64,000 bases of DNA from a bacterium (GCA_016202645.1 JACQOF010000097.1:30929-94928); one strand, 5' to 3'; numbered from the stretch's first letter, positions 40,807 through 50,184 are shown. The notes: generated from the sequence alone by a model not told the origin. Made by a program: numbers and translations.

Positions 40807-41777
40807 TTCAATATCCTTTTCGCCCGGGCAACGTCGGTTTGGATCGCCGCTTTCAACCGGGCTAAATTCGAAAATTTCCGTTCCGGCCTCAAAAACCGGA
40901 CCACATCAACCGCCACCACCGCCGCTGGCCGGATTGAAACGCGTTTCCCGTCCAGCACGTGTACTTCCAAAATCGCCCGGCGCGATGCCCGCAAAGTCGG
41001 CGCGACGCCGAAATTCATGACGGCGGGGCGGCACCGGCCCCCTTCGCAGATGGAGGGAAATCCCGTCCTGGGATTTCCTGAGTCTGGAGCTTCGGGGACT
41101 GGACATCCCTGTCCGCCCGCGGTTTTCAGCCAACCGGCGTAGACGCCGAATTTCGGCTGAAGCTCGTTCGCTACATGGATGTTGACGGTCCGCGCGCCGG
41201 TTTTACCGCCAAGTCCCGCGCCGGTTTCCACCCGGCCGACCAGTTCCAAGGGCCGACCGAGAAGTTTCGCCGCGGATTCAACCCGTCCGGCGGATACCAT
41301 GCGTCGAACTCGCGTACTCTGGATCGCAGTCCCTCCGGACAGAACCGGCTTGACCGCAAGAGCAAACGCCCCGCGGTCTCGAAGAAGCCGGTCCAGATCC
41401 CGGACCGTGCCGGCGCGCCGATGGCCGAACCGGAATCCCCGGCCGACCACGACGCCCTTTACATTCCAGTGTCGAAAGAGCACCCGCTCCACAAATTGAG
41501 CGGGGGACAGTCTAGCCAGTGATTTCGTAAAATGCAAGGGATATATCCGGCGGATGCCCAAGCTGCGGATGGAATCGCAACGCTGGGAAAACGTCTGAAC
41601 AAGCGGGACGGGATGTCCCGGCGCCAGGATCCGGCTGGGATGGATGGAAAAGGTCAGCGCGACAGGCAGAGCGCCGAGCGCGCTCGCGCGCCGGAGCGTT
41701 GTCCGCAAAATGGCCTGATGGCCGAGGTGGACGCCGTCGAAAATTCCGATCGCAACGACAGCCGCTGGTTTAGACAA
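40791..41777 (-). CDS. ribF: Bifunctional riboflavin kinase/FAD synthetase with element insert
   Basis: 328 residues. The N-terminal FAD synthetase domain has GIFDGVHLGHQ (11-21) and VVVGRGFRFGHRRAGTV; STRVRRMVSAGRVESAAKLLGRP leads into the riboflavin kinase domain with GKTGARTVNIHV and PAVMNFGVAPTLR. Between the strand FGVYAGW and PAVMNFGVAPT, where the family has only a short loop, residues about 221-247 (GGQGCPVPEAPDSGNPRTGF ...) are the translation of the 79-bp palindromic element. The frame and the flanking motifs are intact, so the enzyme may tolerate the loop. RibF makes FMN and FAD. Confidence 0.93.
   Translation of the reverse strand: MSKPAAVVAIGIFDGVHLGHQAILRTTLRRASALGALPVALTFSIHPSRILAPGHPVPLVQTFSQRCDSIRSLGIRRIYPLHFTKSLARLSPAQFVERVLFRHWNVKGVVVGRGFRFGHRRAGTVRDLDRLLRDRGAFALAVKPVLSGGTAIQSTRVRRMVSAGRVESAAKLLGRPLELVGRVETGAGLGGKTGARTVNIHVANELQPKFGVYAGWLKTAGGQGCPVPEAPDSGNPRTGFPSICEGGRCRPAVMNFGVAPTLRASRRAILEVHVLDGKRVSIRPAAVVAVDVVRFLRPERKFSNLARLKAAIQTDVARAKRILKWKRK
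41037..41115 (-). repeat. 79-bp palindromic element, copy B, inside ribF
   Basis: The minus strand here matches 2779-2857 at 77 of 79 bases, including both hairpins (GGACA/TGTCC and GGAAATCCC/GGGATTTCC). It lies in the same orientation relative to transcription as copy A but is read in another frame, giving a Pro/Gly-rich peptide instead of the Ser/Arg-rich one in copy A. Neither reading contains a stop. Confidence 0.9.
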
Positions 41778-42639
41778 ACGATCCCTTCGGATAGATCTTC
41801 CCGCCGCGGACTTCGCCGAAACCGCAGAGGCCGCTGCGGCCGACGCCGAAGATCATCTGGCCGCTGTCGACGGAGGGGCGGTCGAATAGGACGGAGAGGG
41901 AGATCGGGTGGCCCGCGACGAAACCGGCTTCAAGTTCGCCGAGGGGAAGCTTGGGCCAGCTTGATAGAAGCTGGTCGGGCGCGAGAAGAACAGGCTGTTC
42001 GGGGAGTTCCTTCGGGCCGGCGGCCCGGTCGAGCGTGAGGTCGCCGATCTGAACCCGCGTGAGGGCGTCGACCGTGGCCCCGCACCCGAGTTCCTGCCCG
42101 AGGTCGTGGACCAGGCTCCGCACGTACATCCCGGGGCCGCAGAGGACGTCAAAAGAAAAAAAAGGCGGCTGGATGTCGCCGGGGACGATTTCATAAATTT
42201 TGATCCGGCGCGCCGGCAGGTCCAGTTTCACGCCCTGCCGGGCCAGTTCGTAGAGGGGTTTGCCCTGGTATTTGATGGCCGAGAACATCGGCGGCACCTG
42301 GTCGTGCTCGCCGACGAACGCCATGAGCGCGTCGCGAATTTTGGGTCCGACTTCCGGCCCGACCGGATTTTGCGCGACGATCTGGCCGGTCCGGTCGTAG
42401 GTGTCGGTCACGACTCCGAGTTTCGCCGTCACGCTGTATCGTTTGGGAAGGTCGGCCAGAAAGGGCGCGAGTTTGGTCGCGGGCCCGACGCAGAGCAGGA
42501 GCAGTCCCGTTCCGAACGGATCTATCGTGCCGGAATGTCCGACCTTTTTGTACTTGTACCGCTTCCGCACAAACGCCACCACGTCATGCGACGTCCAGTC
42601 GACGGGCTTGTTCACCGGTAAAATTCCAACAGGTCTCAT
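41770..42639 (-). CDS. truB: tRNA pseudouridine(55) synthase
   Basis: About 289 residues from ATG 42639 (MRPVGILPVNKP); seven further codons are possible upstream. GHSGTIDPFGTGLL (35-48) carries catalytic D40; most relatives read GHTGTLDPLATG. GPGMYVRSLVHDLG and a C-terminal PUA-like tail are present. It makes pseudouridine 55 in the tRNA T loop. The 3' end overlaps ribF by 8 bases, the conserved truB-ribF order. Confidence 0.95.
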   Translation of the reverse strand: MRPVGILPVNKPVDWTSHDVVAFVRKRYKYKKVGHSGTIDPFGTGLLLLCVGPATKLAPFLADLPKRYSVTAKLGVVTDTYDRTGQIVAQNPVGPEVGPKIRDALMAFVGEHDQVPPMFSAIKYQGKPLYELARQGVKLDLPARRIKIYEIVPGDIQPPFFSFDVLCGPGMYVRSLVHDLGQELGCGATVDALTRVQIGDLTLDRAAGPKELPEQPVLLAPDQLLSSWPKLPLGELEAGFVAGHPISLSVLFDRPSVDSGQMIFGVGRSGLCGFGEVRGGKIYPKGSFV

Positions 42640-42691
42640 GGGTAAGAGGTATACCTCCACATCTCATCACATGCAATCAGCCGGCGGAAAA

Positions 42692-42737
42692 CCTGCGGGG
42701 AATCCAGAACAACTGTACTGGATTTCGCGGGAATGAC
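42692..42737. repeat. Decayed copy of the paired inverted repeat
   Basis: Partial arms remain: GCGGGGAATCCAG on the left (to 42707) and CTGGATTTCGCGGGAATGAC on the right (42718-42737), which lacks the CCCGCT needed for its own hairpin. It lies between nrnA and truB. Confidence 0.7.
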
Positions 42738-42766
42738 ACATCGGACATTCTTTTTTGAGCGATTTC

Positions 42767-43744
42767 CTAAAGAACCGCCTTTTCGAGTTCCCCCAGGACT
42801 TTTTTCCGGACTTCCGAGATTTCACCAGGGACGGTGCATCCCGCGGCGAGGCGGTGGCCGCCGCCGCCGAAGAGTTTGCAGATTTTGAGGACGTCGACGC
42901 CCGGTTTGGATCGGAGGTTGACTTTGATCTGGCCCGGGGCCGTTTCCCTGAAGAAGACGACGGCGCGGACGGTCCCGACGCTTTTGCCGAAGTCGATGAG
43001 GCCTTCGAGGTCGTCGTCGGTGGCGCAGAGGTCGGTGAGGAGTTTGCGCGGGATTTCGGACCAGAGGATTTTCCCGCCGGCGGCTTCCCGCGCTTCGCCG
43101 AAAATCCGGGACATGAGCCTGATTTTCTGGATGCGGTTGCGTTCGAAGATGGAACTGTATACCGCGTGCGGCGACACGCCGTGTTTTTCGACTATGGACG
43201 CCGCGAGGTTCAGGGCCTCGGAGCTGGTGTTGGCCTGTTTGAAGTTTCCGGTGTCGGTGACGAGGGTTGTGTAGACAGCCGTGGCGATGTCTTTGGTGAC
43301 CGGCCAGCCCGCCCATTCAAGAAACCGGTGGATGACCATGCCGGTCGAGGCGGCGTTGACGTCGATGAGGCGGTAGGGCGTTTTGATTTCATTTCCGAGA
43401 TGATGGTCGACGGACACAAGGTACGGCGCGGACTTGAGCGCGGGCTGAAGCGCCGGCGCGACGCGGGTGAGGTCGCTGGCGTCGCAGTAAAAGACGGCGC
43501 GGACCGGCCACGGCGGCGGCTCGACGGTGACGTGCTCGATGCCCGGCAGAAAATCGTATTCGGGCGTCACCGGGAATCCGTTCGCGGCCCAGACGCGTTT
43601 GCCGAGGGCTTTGAACGCGTGGAAGAGCGCAAGTTCCGACCCGGTGACGTCGCCGTCCGGGCGTTCGTGTCCGGTGAGGAGAAACCCGTCCTCTTTGAGG
43701 ATGAGGTCCTTGACGGTCTTGCAGTCTTCAGCGCGAAGCGGCAT
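42767..43744 (-). CDS. nrnA: DHH/DHHA1 phosphoesterase, NrnA-like
   Basis: 325 residues. TGHERPDGDVTGS (24-36), YCDASD, SVDHHLGN (DHH motif near 117), TTLVTDTGNFK and C-terminal KLFGGGGHRLAAGC (DHHA1) are all present. NrnA degrades nano-RNAs and in Firmicutes also dephosphorylates pAp. That second activity would add to the CysQ-like enzyme in handling sulfotransferase by-product, but its presence here is inferred. Its start overlaps rbfA by 17 bases. Confidence 0.92.
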   Translation of the reverse strand: MPLRAEDCKTVKDLILKEDGFLLTGHERPDGDVTGSELALFHAFKALGKRVWAANGFPVTPEYDFLPGIEHVTVEPPPWPVRAVFYCDASDLTRVAPALQPALKSAPYLVSVDHHLGNEIKTPYRLIDVNAASTGMVIHRFLEWAGWPVTKDIATAVYTTLVTDTGNFKQANTSSEALNLAASIVEKHGVSPHAVYSSIFERNRIQKIRLMSRIFGEAREAAGGKILWSEIPRKLLTDLCATDDDLEGLIDFGKSVGTVRAVVFFRETAPGQIKVNLRSKPGVDVLKICKLFGGGGHRLAAGCTVPGEISEVRKKVLGELEKAVL

Positions 43745-44120
43745 CGTTGTCCGGCGCCGGGTCCGCGGTTTCCGTGCGGCTTAAGCCCTCGATCTTCCGG
43801 ATGAGTTCGAACCCACGTTTGAGGGAATCGTCCTCGACAAACGAGACAGTAGGGATTTTCCTCCAGGAGAGGCGATGCATCAGCTGTTCGCGGACATCCC
43901 ACGCGCGCGCGTTCAGGGCGGTGACCGCCGGGCCCGTCTCGCCGTCCTTGAGATGGCTGACGTAGACTTTCGCGGTCGACTGGTCCGGCGAAAGTTTCAC
44001 GTGGGTGACGGAGAGGAGCTTAAAGGACTCCGGGAGTTTCAGATCGTTGCGGATGATGTCGGAAAAATCCCGGATCAGCTGTTTGCTCATCCGTTCCATC
44101 CGGGTTTCCTTCGACCTCAC
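43728..44120 (-). CDS. rbfA: Ribosome-binding factor A
   Basis: 130 residues starting at GTG 44120, whose GTGA overlaps the ylxP stop. MSKQLIRDFSDIIRNDLK, SVTHVKLSPDQSTAKVYVSH and LMHRLSWRKIPTVSFVEDDSLKRG follow the KH-like RbfA fold and motif order. It helps mature the 30S subunit. A longer upstream frame exists but reads as Arg/Pro/Gly noise. Its position between ylxP and nrnA is standard. Confidence 0.93.
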   Translation of the reverse strand: MRSKETRMERMSKQLIRDFSDIIRNDLKLPESFKLLSVTHVKLSPDQSTAKVYVSHLKDGETGPAVTALNARAWDVREQLMHRLSWRKIPTVSFVEDDSLKRGFELIRKIEGLSRTETADPAPDNDAASR

Positions 44121-44422
44121 GGCCGCGCCTCCCCTCCGAGTTCGATTTCCTCGACGCCGAGCACATCGGTTTCCCCGCCGTGGTCCAGGGCCTCGAGGAT
44201 CAGGTCGACCCGGGTTCGGATTTCCGATTCCGTCCGGCCGACCGCCGCGAGGCCGATTTCGGCGTAGTTGGATTTCAAGGGGTCGGACAGATCCGCGGCT
44301 GAAAATCCGTGGCGGCGTTTGGCTCTCTGGATCAGGCTCTGGACCCGCATGCGGCGGTCCTTGAGGGTCCGGCATTCCGGAAAGCGAAGGCGAATTCTGA
44401 ATCCCATGAATCGTCCGGCCAA
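44117..44422 (-). CDS. ylxP: YlxP-like DUF503 protein
   Basis: About 101 residues. MGFRIRLRFPECRTLKDRRM is the typical DUF503 start (LPES-x-SLKDKR in relatives), followed by AEIGLAAVGRTESEIRTRVD. The domain is small and ferredoxin-like and occurs between infB and rbfA in many bacteria, where it is linked to ribosome biogenesis. ATG 44407 is an alternative start. Confidence 0.9.
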   Translation of the reverse strand: MAGRFMGFRIRLRFPECRTLKDRRMRVQSLIQRAKRRHGFSAADLSDPLKSNYAEIGLAAVGRTESEIRTRVDLILEALDHGGETDVLGVEEIELGGEARP

Positions 44423-44426
44423 CGCG

Positions 44427-46559
44427 CTAGAGGGTGGCGGCCATTTCTTCGACGACGAAGATTTCGAAGATGTCTCCGACTTTTACGTCGTTGTAATTTT
44501 CGACCAGTATCCCGCACTCGTATCCTTTTTCCACTTCCCGGGCGTCGTCCTTGAACCGCTTCAACGAGGCGATTTTGCCCTCGTACCCGGAGACCCCGTC
44601 CCGGACGACCCGGACTTTTCCGCGTCGCTCGACCTTGCCCTCCTTCACGAAACACCCGGCGACGGTGCCAAACTTGGAAATCTTGAAAACGTTCCGGACT
44701 TCCGCCGTGCCGATCACCCGCTCGCTGATGCGCGGGGCCATCCGGCCGGTCACGGCTTTTTTGACGTCATTCAAAAGATCATAGATGATCCGGTAACAGC
44801 GGATGCTGACGCCTTCGTGATCGGCCGTGTGCGTGGCGCGGTCGTCCGGCCGGACGTTGAATCCGAGGATGGCGGCGCGGGACGCGGCGGCGAGGAGGAC
44901 GTCGCTTTCGGTGATGCCGCCGAGGGCGGCGTGGAGGACCTGGATGGGGACTTCGTCGTTGCGAAGCCGCTCGAGCGCGTCGCGGATGGCTTCGAGAGAT
45001 CCCTGGACGTCCGCTTTCAGGAGCAGGGGCACCACGGGCTTTTCGCCTTCCCGGAGATTTTCCGTCATCGCCTCGATCGTGAGCGGCGCCTGCTGGCGGT
45101 TTCGGGCGAGGTCCTTGCGCTGAAGGTTCCGGGTTTCAGCCGCGTCTTTCGCGGTTTTTTCGTCGGACACGACATGGAACCGGTCGCCCGCCTGGGGCGC
45201 CTGGATGAACCCGAGGACTTCCACGGGCGTCGAGGGGCCGACCGCCGGAAGGCGTTTGCCGAATTCGTCGACGAGGGCTTTGACTTTGCCGGACGTCGCG
45301 CCGCAGACAAAGACGTCGCCAACCCGGAGTGTTCCGTTCTGAACGAGGACGGTGGCGGTGGGCCCGCGTCCGCGTTCCAGCCGGGACTCGATGATGGTTC
45401 CGGACCCGGGCCGGTCGGGATTGGCCTTGAGGTCGAGCATCTCCGCCCGAAGTTCGATCATTTCGAGGAGGGACGGCATGCCGGTGCCCTTCAAAGCCGA
45501 AATCTCGACGACGACGGTGTCACCTCCCCAGGCTTCCGGCACAAGTCCCTGGTCGGAAACACTCTTGAGGACCCGCTGTTTGTCGCCTTCGACTTTGTCG
45601 ATTTTATTGAGCGCGACGATGATCGGCACGTTCGCGGCGCGGGCGTGGCTGATGGCTTCAACCGTCTGGGGCATCACGCCGTCGTCCGCGGCGACGACAA
45701 GGACGGCGATGTCCGTGACGTTCGCGCCGCGCGCGCGCATGGCGGTGAATGCCTCGTGGCCGGGCGTGTCGAGGAACGTGATGGTTTTGCCTTTGCCGAC
45801 GTCGACCCGGTAGGCGCCGATGTGCTGGGTGATGCCGCCGAACTCGCCCTCGGCAACGCGGGTTTTCCGGATGGCGTCGAGAAGCGAGGTTTTCCCGTGG
45901 TCGACGTGGCCCATGACCACAACGACGGGCGGTCGGGGCTTGAGATTTTTTGGATCGTCAATTTCCTCCACCGCCGCCTCGGCCACCGGAGCTTCCTCGG
46001 TCTCTTCCTGGAGTTCAAGTTCAAATCCGTATTCCTGCGCGATGAGAATCGCGGCGTCCTTGTCGAGGGGCGCGTTGGCGGAAACCATCATGCCAAGACC
46101 CATCAGTTTCCCGACCACTTCGGCGACGCTCTTGTCGGCGGCCCGGGCCAGATCGACGACCCGAAGGGGAAACGGCAGGGATAATTTTTTAAGCGGCTGG
46201 ACCGGTTTGGGCGCGGGCGCAGGTACCGGCGCCGGCGGCGACTGCGGCTTAGGCGCGGCCGCGACGGGCGCTGCTTTTGCGGGCTCGGGTTTCTTGACGG
46301 GCGCCGGCGGCTGTGGCGCGGGTTTGGGCGGCGGCGCGGGCGCCTGGGCCTGCGGTTTCACCGGCGGTTTTTGGGGTTCAACCGGTGTGGGAGGCTGCAC
46401 GGGCGCCGGCGCAAGCGCTTTCGCGGGAACGAGCATTTTTTCCAGTTCCGGAGGAACGGCGACCATGTGATTTTTGAGCAGGATGCCGTGTTTGGCGGCC
46501 GTGTCGATGATCTCCTTCGACGGAATGCCGATCACCTTCGCGAGTTCGAATACTCTCAT
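44427..46559 (-). CDS. infB: Translation initiation factor IF-2
   Basis: 710 residues. An N-terminal IF2_N segment ([20 protein letters not shown]) is followed by a Pro/Ala/Lys-rich linker (about 65-120), a second IF2_N-like segment, then the GTPase domain with [14 protein letters not shown] near residue 220, DTPGHEAF and NKIDK. Domains II, III and C2 complete the protein. It places initiator tRNA on the ribosome. The order nusA-infB is conserved; 3 bases separate it from nusA. Confidence 0.97.
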   Translation of the reverse strand: MRVFELAKVIGIPSKEIIDTAAKHGILLKNHMVAVPPELEKMLVPAKALAPAPVQPPTPVEPQKPPVKPQAQAPAPPPKPAPQPPAPVKKPEPAKAAPVAAAPKPQSPPAPVPAPAPKPVQPLKKLSLPFPLRVVDLARAADKSVAEVVGKLMGLGMMVSANAPLDKDAAILIAQEYGFELELQEETEEAPVAEAAVEEIDDPKNLKPRPPVVVVMGHVDHGKTSLLDAIRKTRVAEGEFGGITQHIGAYRVDVGKGKTITFLDTPGHEAFTAMRARGANVTDIAVLVVAADDGVMPQTVEAISHARAANVPIIVALNKIDKVEGDKQRVLKSVSDQGLVPEAWGGDTVVVEISALKGTGMPSLLEMIELRAEMLDLKANPDRPGSGTIIESRLERGRGPTATVLVQNGTLRVGDVFVCGATSGKVKALVDEFGKRLPAVGPSTPVEVLGFIQAPQAGDRFHVVSDEKTAKDAAETRNLQRKDLARNRQQAPLTIEAMTENLREGEKPVVPLLLKADVQGSLEAIRDALERLRNDEVPIQVLHAALGGITESDVLLAAASRAAILGFNVRPDDRATHTADHEGVSIRCYRIIYDLLNDVKKAVTGRMAPRISERVIGTAEVRNVFKISKFGTVAGCFVKEGKVERRGKVRVVRDGVSGYEGKIASLKRFKDDAREVEKGYECGILVENYNDVKVGDIFEIFVVEEMAATL

Positions 46560-46562
46560 GGT

Positions 46563-48170
46563 TTAGGCCCCATCCCTGTCTTTTTCCGCGGCGGTTTTCT
46601 CAGTGGAAGTTTTTGATTCACCCAGTCGTTTGGAAAAGAGTTTGAGGGCCTCCTCAAACGTCATGGGCGGGTGTTTTTCGACGATTTCTTTTTCGTGGGA
46701 TTCCGCTTCATGTTCCTCGTCGGTCTTCGTGGCCTTCCCGCGCTTGACTTTGACCTTGTCGGCCTTCACCTTCTCCTTCGTGTCTTCGTCCACGGCCTTC
46801 TCCCCATCCGCCCCTTTGTCCTCCTGCGCCTTCGCCGCGCGTTCGGCCAGAACTTTTTTGTAGGCCTCCTTCGCGCCCTCGATCAGCTTCTCGGCTTTCT
46901 TTGCGCCGATCCCCTCCACGTCCACCAGCTCCTCCGGTTTGGCCTCCTGCAGACGCTGAAGAGAAAATCCGGCTTCGGTAAGGGCCTTCGCGGCTTTCGG
47001 GCCGACGCCCGGGATGGTCTGAAGGTCCTTCTGGAGGTCCTCGGCGGTGGCGAAGAGTTTCGCGGCGGCCTCTTTGGCGGCTTTGGAGGCGATCTCGGCG
47101 TAGGACGTTTCGCTGTAGATGTCGATTCGCTTCTGCGTGAGGCGCGCCGCCAGCCTCGCGTTCTGGCCCTGCTTGCCGATGGCCAGGGAAAGCTGGTTGT
47201 CGGGCACGACGACATGGACCGTGTGGCCGTCCATCTGGAGGACGACTTTGGTGACCTGGGCGGGGGAGAGGGCGTTTTTGCAGAAGACGGAAATTTCCTC
47301 GTGCCAGGGAACGATGTCGATTTTTTCCCCGGGGACCTCTTTCAAGATCATCCGGATCCGGCTGCCGCGGACGCCCACGCACGCGCCGATCGGATCGACG
47401 TTCGGATCGTTGCTCTTGACGCCGATTTTGGTCCGCACGCCCGCTTCGCGGACGATGGCCTTGATTTCGATGAGGCCGTCGAAAACTTCGGGGATTTCCA
47501 TCTTGAAAAGTTTCTCCACCAGCCTCGGGTGCGTCCGCGACACGATGATGAGCGGCCCCCGGAGACCCTTGCGGACCCGGACGACGTAGACTTTGAGGCG
47601 GTCGCCGACGCTGTAGATTTCCCGGTTGATCTGTTCCTTGAGCGGCATGATCGCCTCGACTTTGTCGAGGTTCAAGATGACCTTGTCGCCGATGATCTTC
47701 TGGACGATCACGGTGACGACTTCGCCCTCCCGCGTCCGGTATTCCTCGTAGAGAAGGTCCCGTTCGGCCTCGCGGATGCGCTGGACGAGGACCTGCCGGG
47801 CGGTCTGCGCGGCGATGCGGCCGAATTCCTCGACGTCGAAAACAAGTTTCTCGCCGGGCAGTCGCGCGCCGATCTCGGCGTCCTTGCGGCGCTTTTTGGC
47901 ATCTTCAAGCGATACCTGCAGTTCCGGATCCTCGACGGTTTCGACGACGTCGTAATAGCGCGAAAACGTGATCTCGGCGTTTTTGCGGTCGACGCGGGTT
48001 TCGACGTTAAAGAGAACCCCATGATTCTTCCGGTAGGCCGACACGAGCGAGGCTTCCACCGCCTGGAACATGATCTCCCGGTCGATGCCCTTTTCCTTTT
48101 CGATCTCGTCGATGGCCTGCAGAAGCGCCTCGCGATTGACGGCGGAGGAAGGTTTGCGTTTGGTGGCCAT
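46563..48170 (-). CDS. nusA: Transcription termination/antitermination protein NusA
   Basis: 535 residues. The N-terminal RNA polymerase-binding domain is followed by an S1 domain (EGEVVTVIVQKIIGDKVILN), two KH domains (GACVGVRGSRIRMILKE; LSLAIGKQGQNARLAARLT) and helix-hairpin-helix repeats (IPGVGPKAAKALTEAGF; VEGIGAKKAEKLI). The last 80 residues are Lys/Glu-rich. It pauses RNA polymerase and supports antitermination. It begins 2 bases after the rimP stop. Confidence 0.97.
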   Translation of the reverse strand: MATKRKPSSAVNREALLQAIDEIEKEKGIDREIMFQAVEASLVSAYRKNHGVLFNVETRVDRKNAEITFSRYYDVVETVEDPELQVSLEDAKKRRKDAEIGARLPGEKLVFDVEEFGRIAAQTARQVLVQRIREAERDLLYEEYRTREGEVVTVIVQKIIGDKVILNLDKVEAIMPLKEQINREIYSVGDRLKVYVVRVRKGLRGPLIIVSRTHPRLVEKLFKMEIPEVFDGLIEIKAIVREAGVRTKIGVKSNDPNVDPIGACVGVRGSRIRMILKEVPGEKIDIVPWHEEISVFCKNALSPAQVTKVVLQMDGHTVHVVVPDNQLSLAIGKQGQNARLAARLTQKRIDIYSETSYAEIASKAAKEAAAKLFATAEDLQKDLQTIPGVGPKAAKALTEAGFSLQRLQEAKPEELVDVEGIGAKKAEKLIEGAKEAYKKVLAERAAKAQEDKGADGEKAVDEDTKEKVKADKVKVKRGKATKTDEEHEAESHEKEIVEKHPPMTFEEALKLFSKRLGESKTSTEKTAAEKDRDGA

Positions 48171-48172
48171 GC

Positions 48173-48652
48173 CTAGATTGCGACCTCGGTCTGGAGCTTG
48201 GCGCGGAGGATATCGCTGAAGGGAAGAAAGGGGAGCGCGTCGGATTCGAGCGTGATGCCGTCGTCGGACACGGCAAGGAGTTTCGCGCGGACGGTCTGCT
48301 TGACCCCGCCGGTCCTGGCGGTCACTTCGACCGGCTGTCCCACAGCCGATTCGAAGTGGTCCTTGCGGCGGAGCCGCCGGAAAATCCCGGGCGAGGAAAC
48401 TTCAACACGGCCCTCCCTGGGAAAAAGGCCCTGCAGAGTCAGGAATGGGATCAAGACTTTGGCAAACGCATCGATTTCACCGATCGACACCCCCGCCCGT
48501 TCAGGCTGAGCCTCCCCGGTTGACGGGCATTTTTCGACAAAGACCCGGAGAAGCGGCCGGCCAAGGCTCACGAATTCAATATCGTAGACCGCCAGGCCAT
48601 ACCTCCCGGCCATCGGCGCGATCTCAGTTTCAATGGTCCCGACTTCCGTCAT
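48173..48652 (-). CDS. rimP: Ribosome maturation factor RimP
   Basis: About 159 residues from ATG 48652 (MTEVGTIETEIAPMAGRYGL); the frame is open 25 codons further up. LAVYDIEFVSLGRPLLRVFV, VSSPGIFRRLRRKDHFE and GQPVEV follow the RimP order (YDVEF, EVSSPG-x-RPL). It is the first gene of the nusA operon. AAGGGA lies about 9 bases before the chosen ATG. Confidence 0.92.
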   Translation of the reverse strand: MTEVGTIETEIAPMAGRYGLAVYDIEFVSLGRPLLRVFVEKCPSTGEAQPERAGVSIGEIDAFAKVLIPFLTLQGLFPREGRVEVSSPGIFRRLRRKDHFESAVGQPVEVTARTGGVKQTVRAKLLAVSDDGITLESDALPFLPFSDILRAKLQTEVAI

Positions 48653-48703
48653 GCGGCATTCCCTTCCATACTCCTTTTTGCCAACCCCCCGCCAACAATA
48701 CAA

Positions 48704-48728
48704 AATGCGTGGGGATTGCCCACGCATT
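48704..48728 (-). terminator. Rho-independent-type terminator
   Basis: AATGCGTGGG (48704-48713) pairs perfectly with CCCACGCATT (48719-48728) around a 5-base loop. On the minus strand the stem is followed by TTGTATTGTT. It lies after the gene at 48781-49242 and before rimP, so it would end the former transcript and insulate the nusA operon. Confidence 0.7.
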
Positions 48729-48780
48729 CGGCAGGAGAAAGGATCAGTCTATGTCAGCTGGCCCCAAAAAGCAAGCTTTT

Positions 48781-49242
48781 TTAGAACAGCGCCGGGGTCA
48801 GGAGGTTTCGGTAGAGGAAGATGAGGGCGAGGATCGCCAGGCCGGCGCCGGTCAGGCGGGCATCCAGGATGGAACGCCTGATGGAGGTCCTTAGAGATCC
48901 GGATTTGTGCCGGGAGAAACGGTTGGCGTAGGGGAAGGCCATGAAGATGACGCCGCAAACGACGAGGGCAAGAGGCATCGCCCAGCGGAAGACTGTGTAG
49001 CCGCCCAGGAGCGCGGCGAGGAATGCGGCCGTGACCAGGGCCACCTGCGAGAGAAACCACCCTTTCACGTGACGGGCATACCGGCGATAGTATTGGCTCG
49101 CCGAGGCCTGACATGCCTCGCCGCAGGCGGGGAACCGGCGTGCGACTTTCTGAAAGGGATCCCCGAATCCTTCCGGTATCCCGGCCTCGAACTCCGGTAA
49201 ATTCTCGCCATCCTTTCCGCACCACTCGCATTTGGGGTTCAT
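48781..49242 (-). CDS. Zinc-ribbon protein with membrane helices
   Basis: About 153 residues from ATG 49242, with GGAGAG close upstream; a longer frame starts at 49275. The N terminus has CEWCGKDG and a later CGEAC (four cysteines that could bind zinc). Two or three membrane helices follow (VALVTAAFLAALLGGYTVF, MPLALVVCGVIFMAFPY and a C-terminal LTGAGLAILALIFLY). The family is unknown to me. It is a single-gene unit ended by the terminator at 48704-48728. Confidence 0.75.
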   Translation of the reverse strand: MNPKCEWCGKDGENLPEFEAGIPEGFGDPFQKVARRFPACGEACQASASQYYRRYARHVKGWFLSQVALVTAAFLAALLGGYTVFRWAMPLALVVCGVIFMAFPYANRFSRHKSGSLRTSIRRSILDARLTGAGLAILALIFLYRNLLTPALF

Positions 49243-49326
49243 CTCTCCATATATATATAGTATGCGGGAGCCCAATTGTTCAATGGCCTTTCTGTTGACA
49301 CGGGGGGTTCTTTCGCTAATCCGCTT

Positions 49327-50184
49327 ATGTCTGGTAGTCTCTCTGATATGAGTGAGCCATCGTCAGACAAATCGGGTGGTTTGGATCGGACAGATCATTT
49401 CAAAAAACTGCGCCCAAGCGGAGGTTATCGGACCCTCCGGAGCTTCCAGGTTACAACGGTCATCTACGATGCGACCGTGTCGTTCTGCGCGCGTTTCATG
49501 GACAAGCGCTCGCGCACGGTGGATCAGATGGTGCAGGCGGCGCGCAGCGGGCGGCAGAACATTGCCGAGGGTAGTCGGGCTTCGGCCACTTCCAGCCAAA
49601 CCGAATTGCGCCTGGTCAATGTCGCTCGGGCCAGCCTTGACGAGCTGTTGCTCGACTACGAGGACTTCCTGCGACAGCGCGGTAAACGACAGTGGGGCAA
49701 GGACGACCCGGAAGCCCGGGCGGTGCGGGAAGTGAGGATTGGGGAAAAAAAGGATCCGACGAATCCGTCCGATGCGTCTGATTGGAATCTTTACGCCCCA
49801 TGGCTCACGCACGCCGACCCCACCGTGGTGGCCAATTCGCTCATCTGTCTCATCCACCAGGCCAACTATCTGCTGGATCGGCAAATATCCGGTCTGGAAC
49901 GTGATTTCATTCACGAGGGTGGCTACAGCGAACGCCTGGCGGCGGCGCGAATCGCCGAACGCCAAAGGAAAGCGCAGACGGATCAGTCTGATCAGGAATT
50001 TCCCGTCTGTCCGAGTTGCGGCAAGATCATGGTCCTGCGGACCGCCCGCAAGGGAAAACACGCCGGTTCACAATTCTGGGGGTGTACCGCTTATCCTGAC
50101 TGCAAAGGAACCCGCCCGGCCGATGGATCGGATCTATCAGGCCGATCAGACCTATCCGACCCATCAAAAAAAGAGGGACCATGA
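49327..50184 (+). CDS. Four-helix-bundle protein with C4 zinc finger
   Basis: About 285 residues; ATG 49348 is an alternative start. GGYRTLRSFQVTTVIYDATV, RFMDKRSRTVDQMVQAARSG and NIAEGSRASATSSQTELRLV belong to the four-helix-bundle group related to 23S rRNA intervening-sequence proteins. The C terminus has a topoisomerase-type C4 zinc finger (CPSCGKIMVLRTARKGKHAG ... FWGCTAYPDCKG). Three in-frame tracts of a degenerate 9-bp DNA repeat (49753-49785, 49978-49996, 50125-50165) encode DPTNPSDASD, DQSDQ and GSDLSGRSDLSD. Its stop overlaps the next ATG by 4 bases. The function is unknown; a nucleic-acid-binding role is plausible. Confidence 0.82.
   Translation: MSGSLSDMSEPSSDKSGGLDRTDHFKKLRPSGGYRTLRSFQVTTVIYDATVSFCARFMDKRSRTVDQMVQAARSGRQNIAEGSRASATSSQTELRLVNVARASLDELLLDYEDFLRQRGKRQWGKDDPEARAVREVRIGEKKDPTNPSDASDWNLYAPWLTHADPTVVANSLICLIHQANYLLDRQISGLERDFIHEGGYSERLAAARIAERQRKAQTDQSDQEFPVCPSCGKIMVLRTARKGKHAGSQFWGCTAYPDCKGTRPADGSDLSGRSDLSDPSKKEGP

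Noticed and set aside
44268-48176. Two long plus-strand frames (638 and 501 codons) opposite infB and nusA
   Set aside because: They mirror the codon pattern of the real genes, show no family motifs and would lie antisense to both translation-factor genes.
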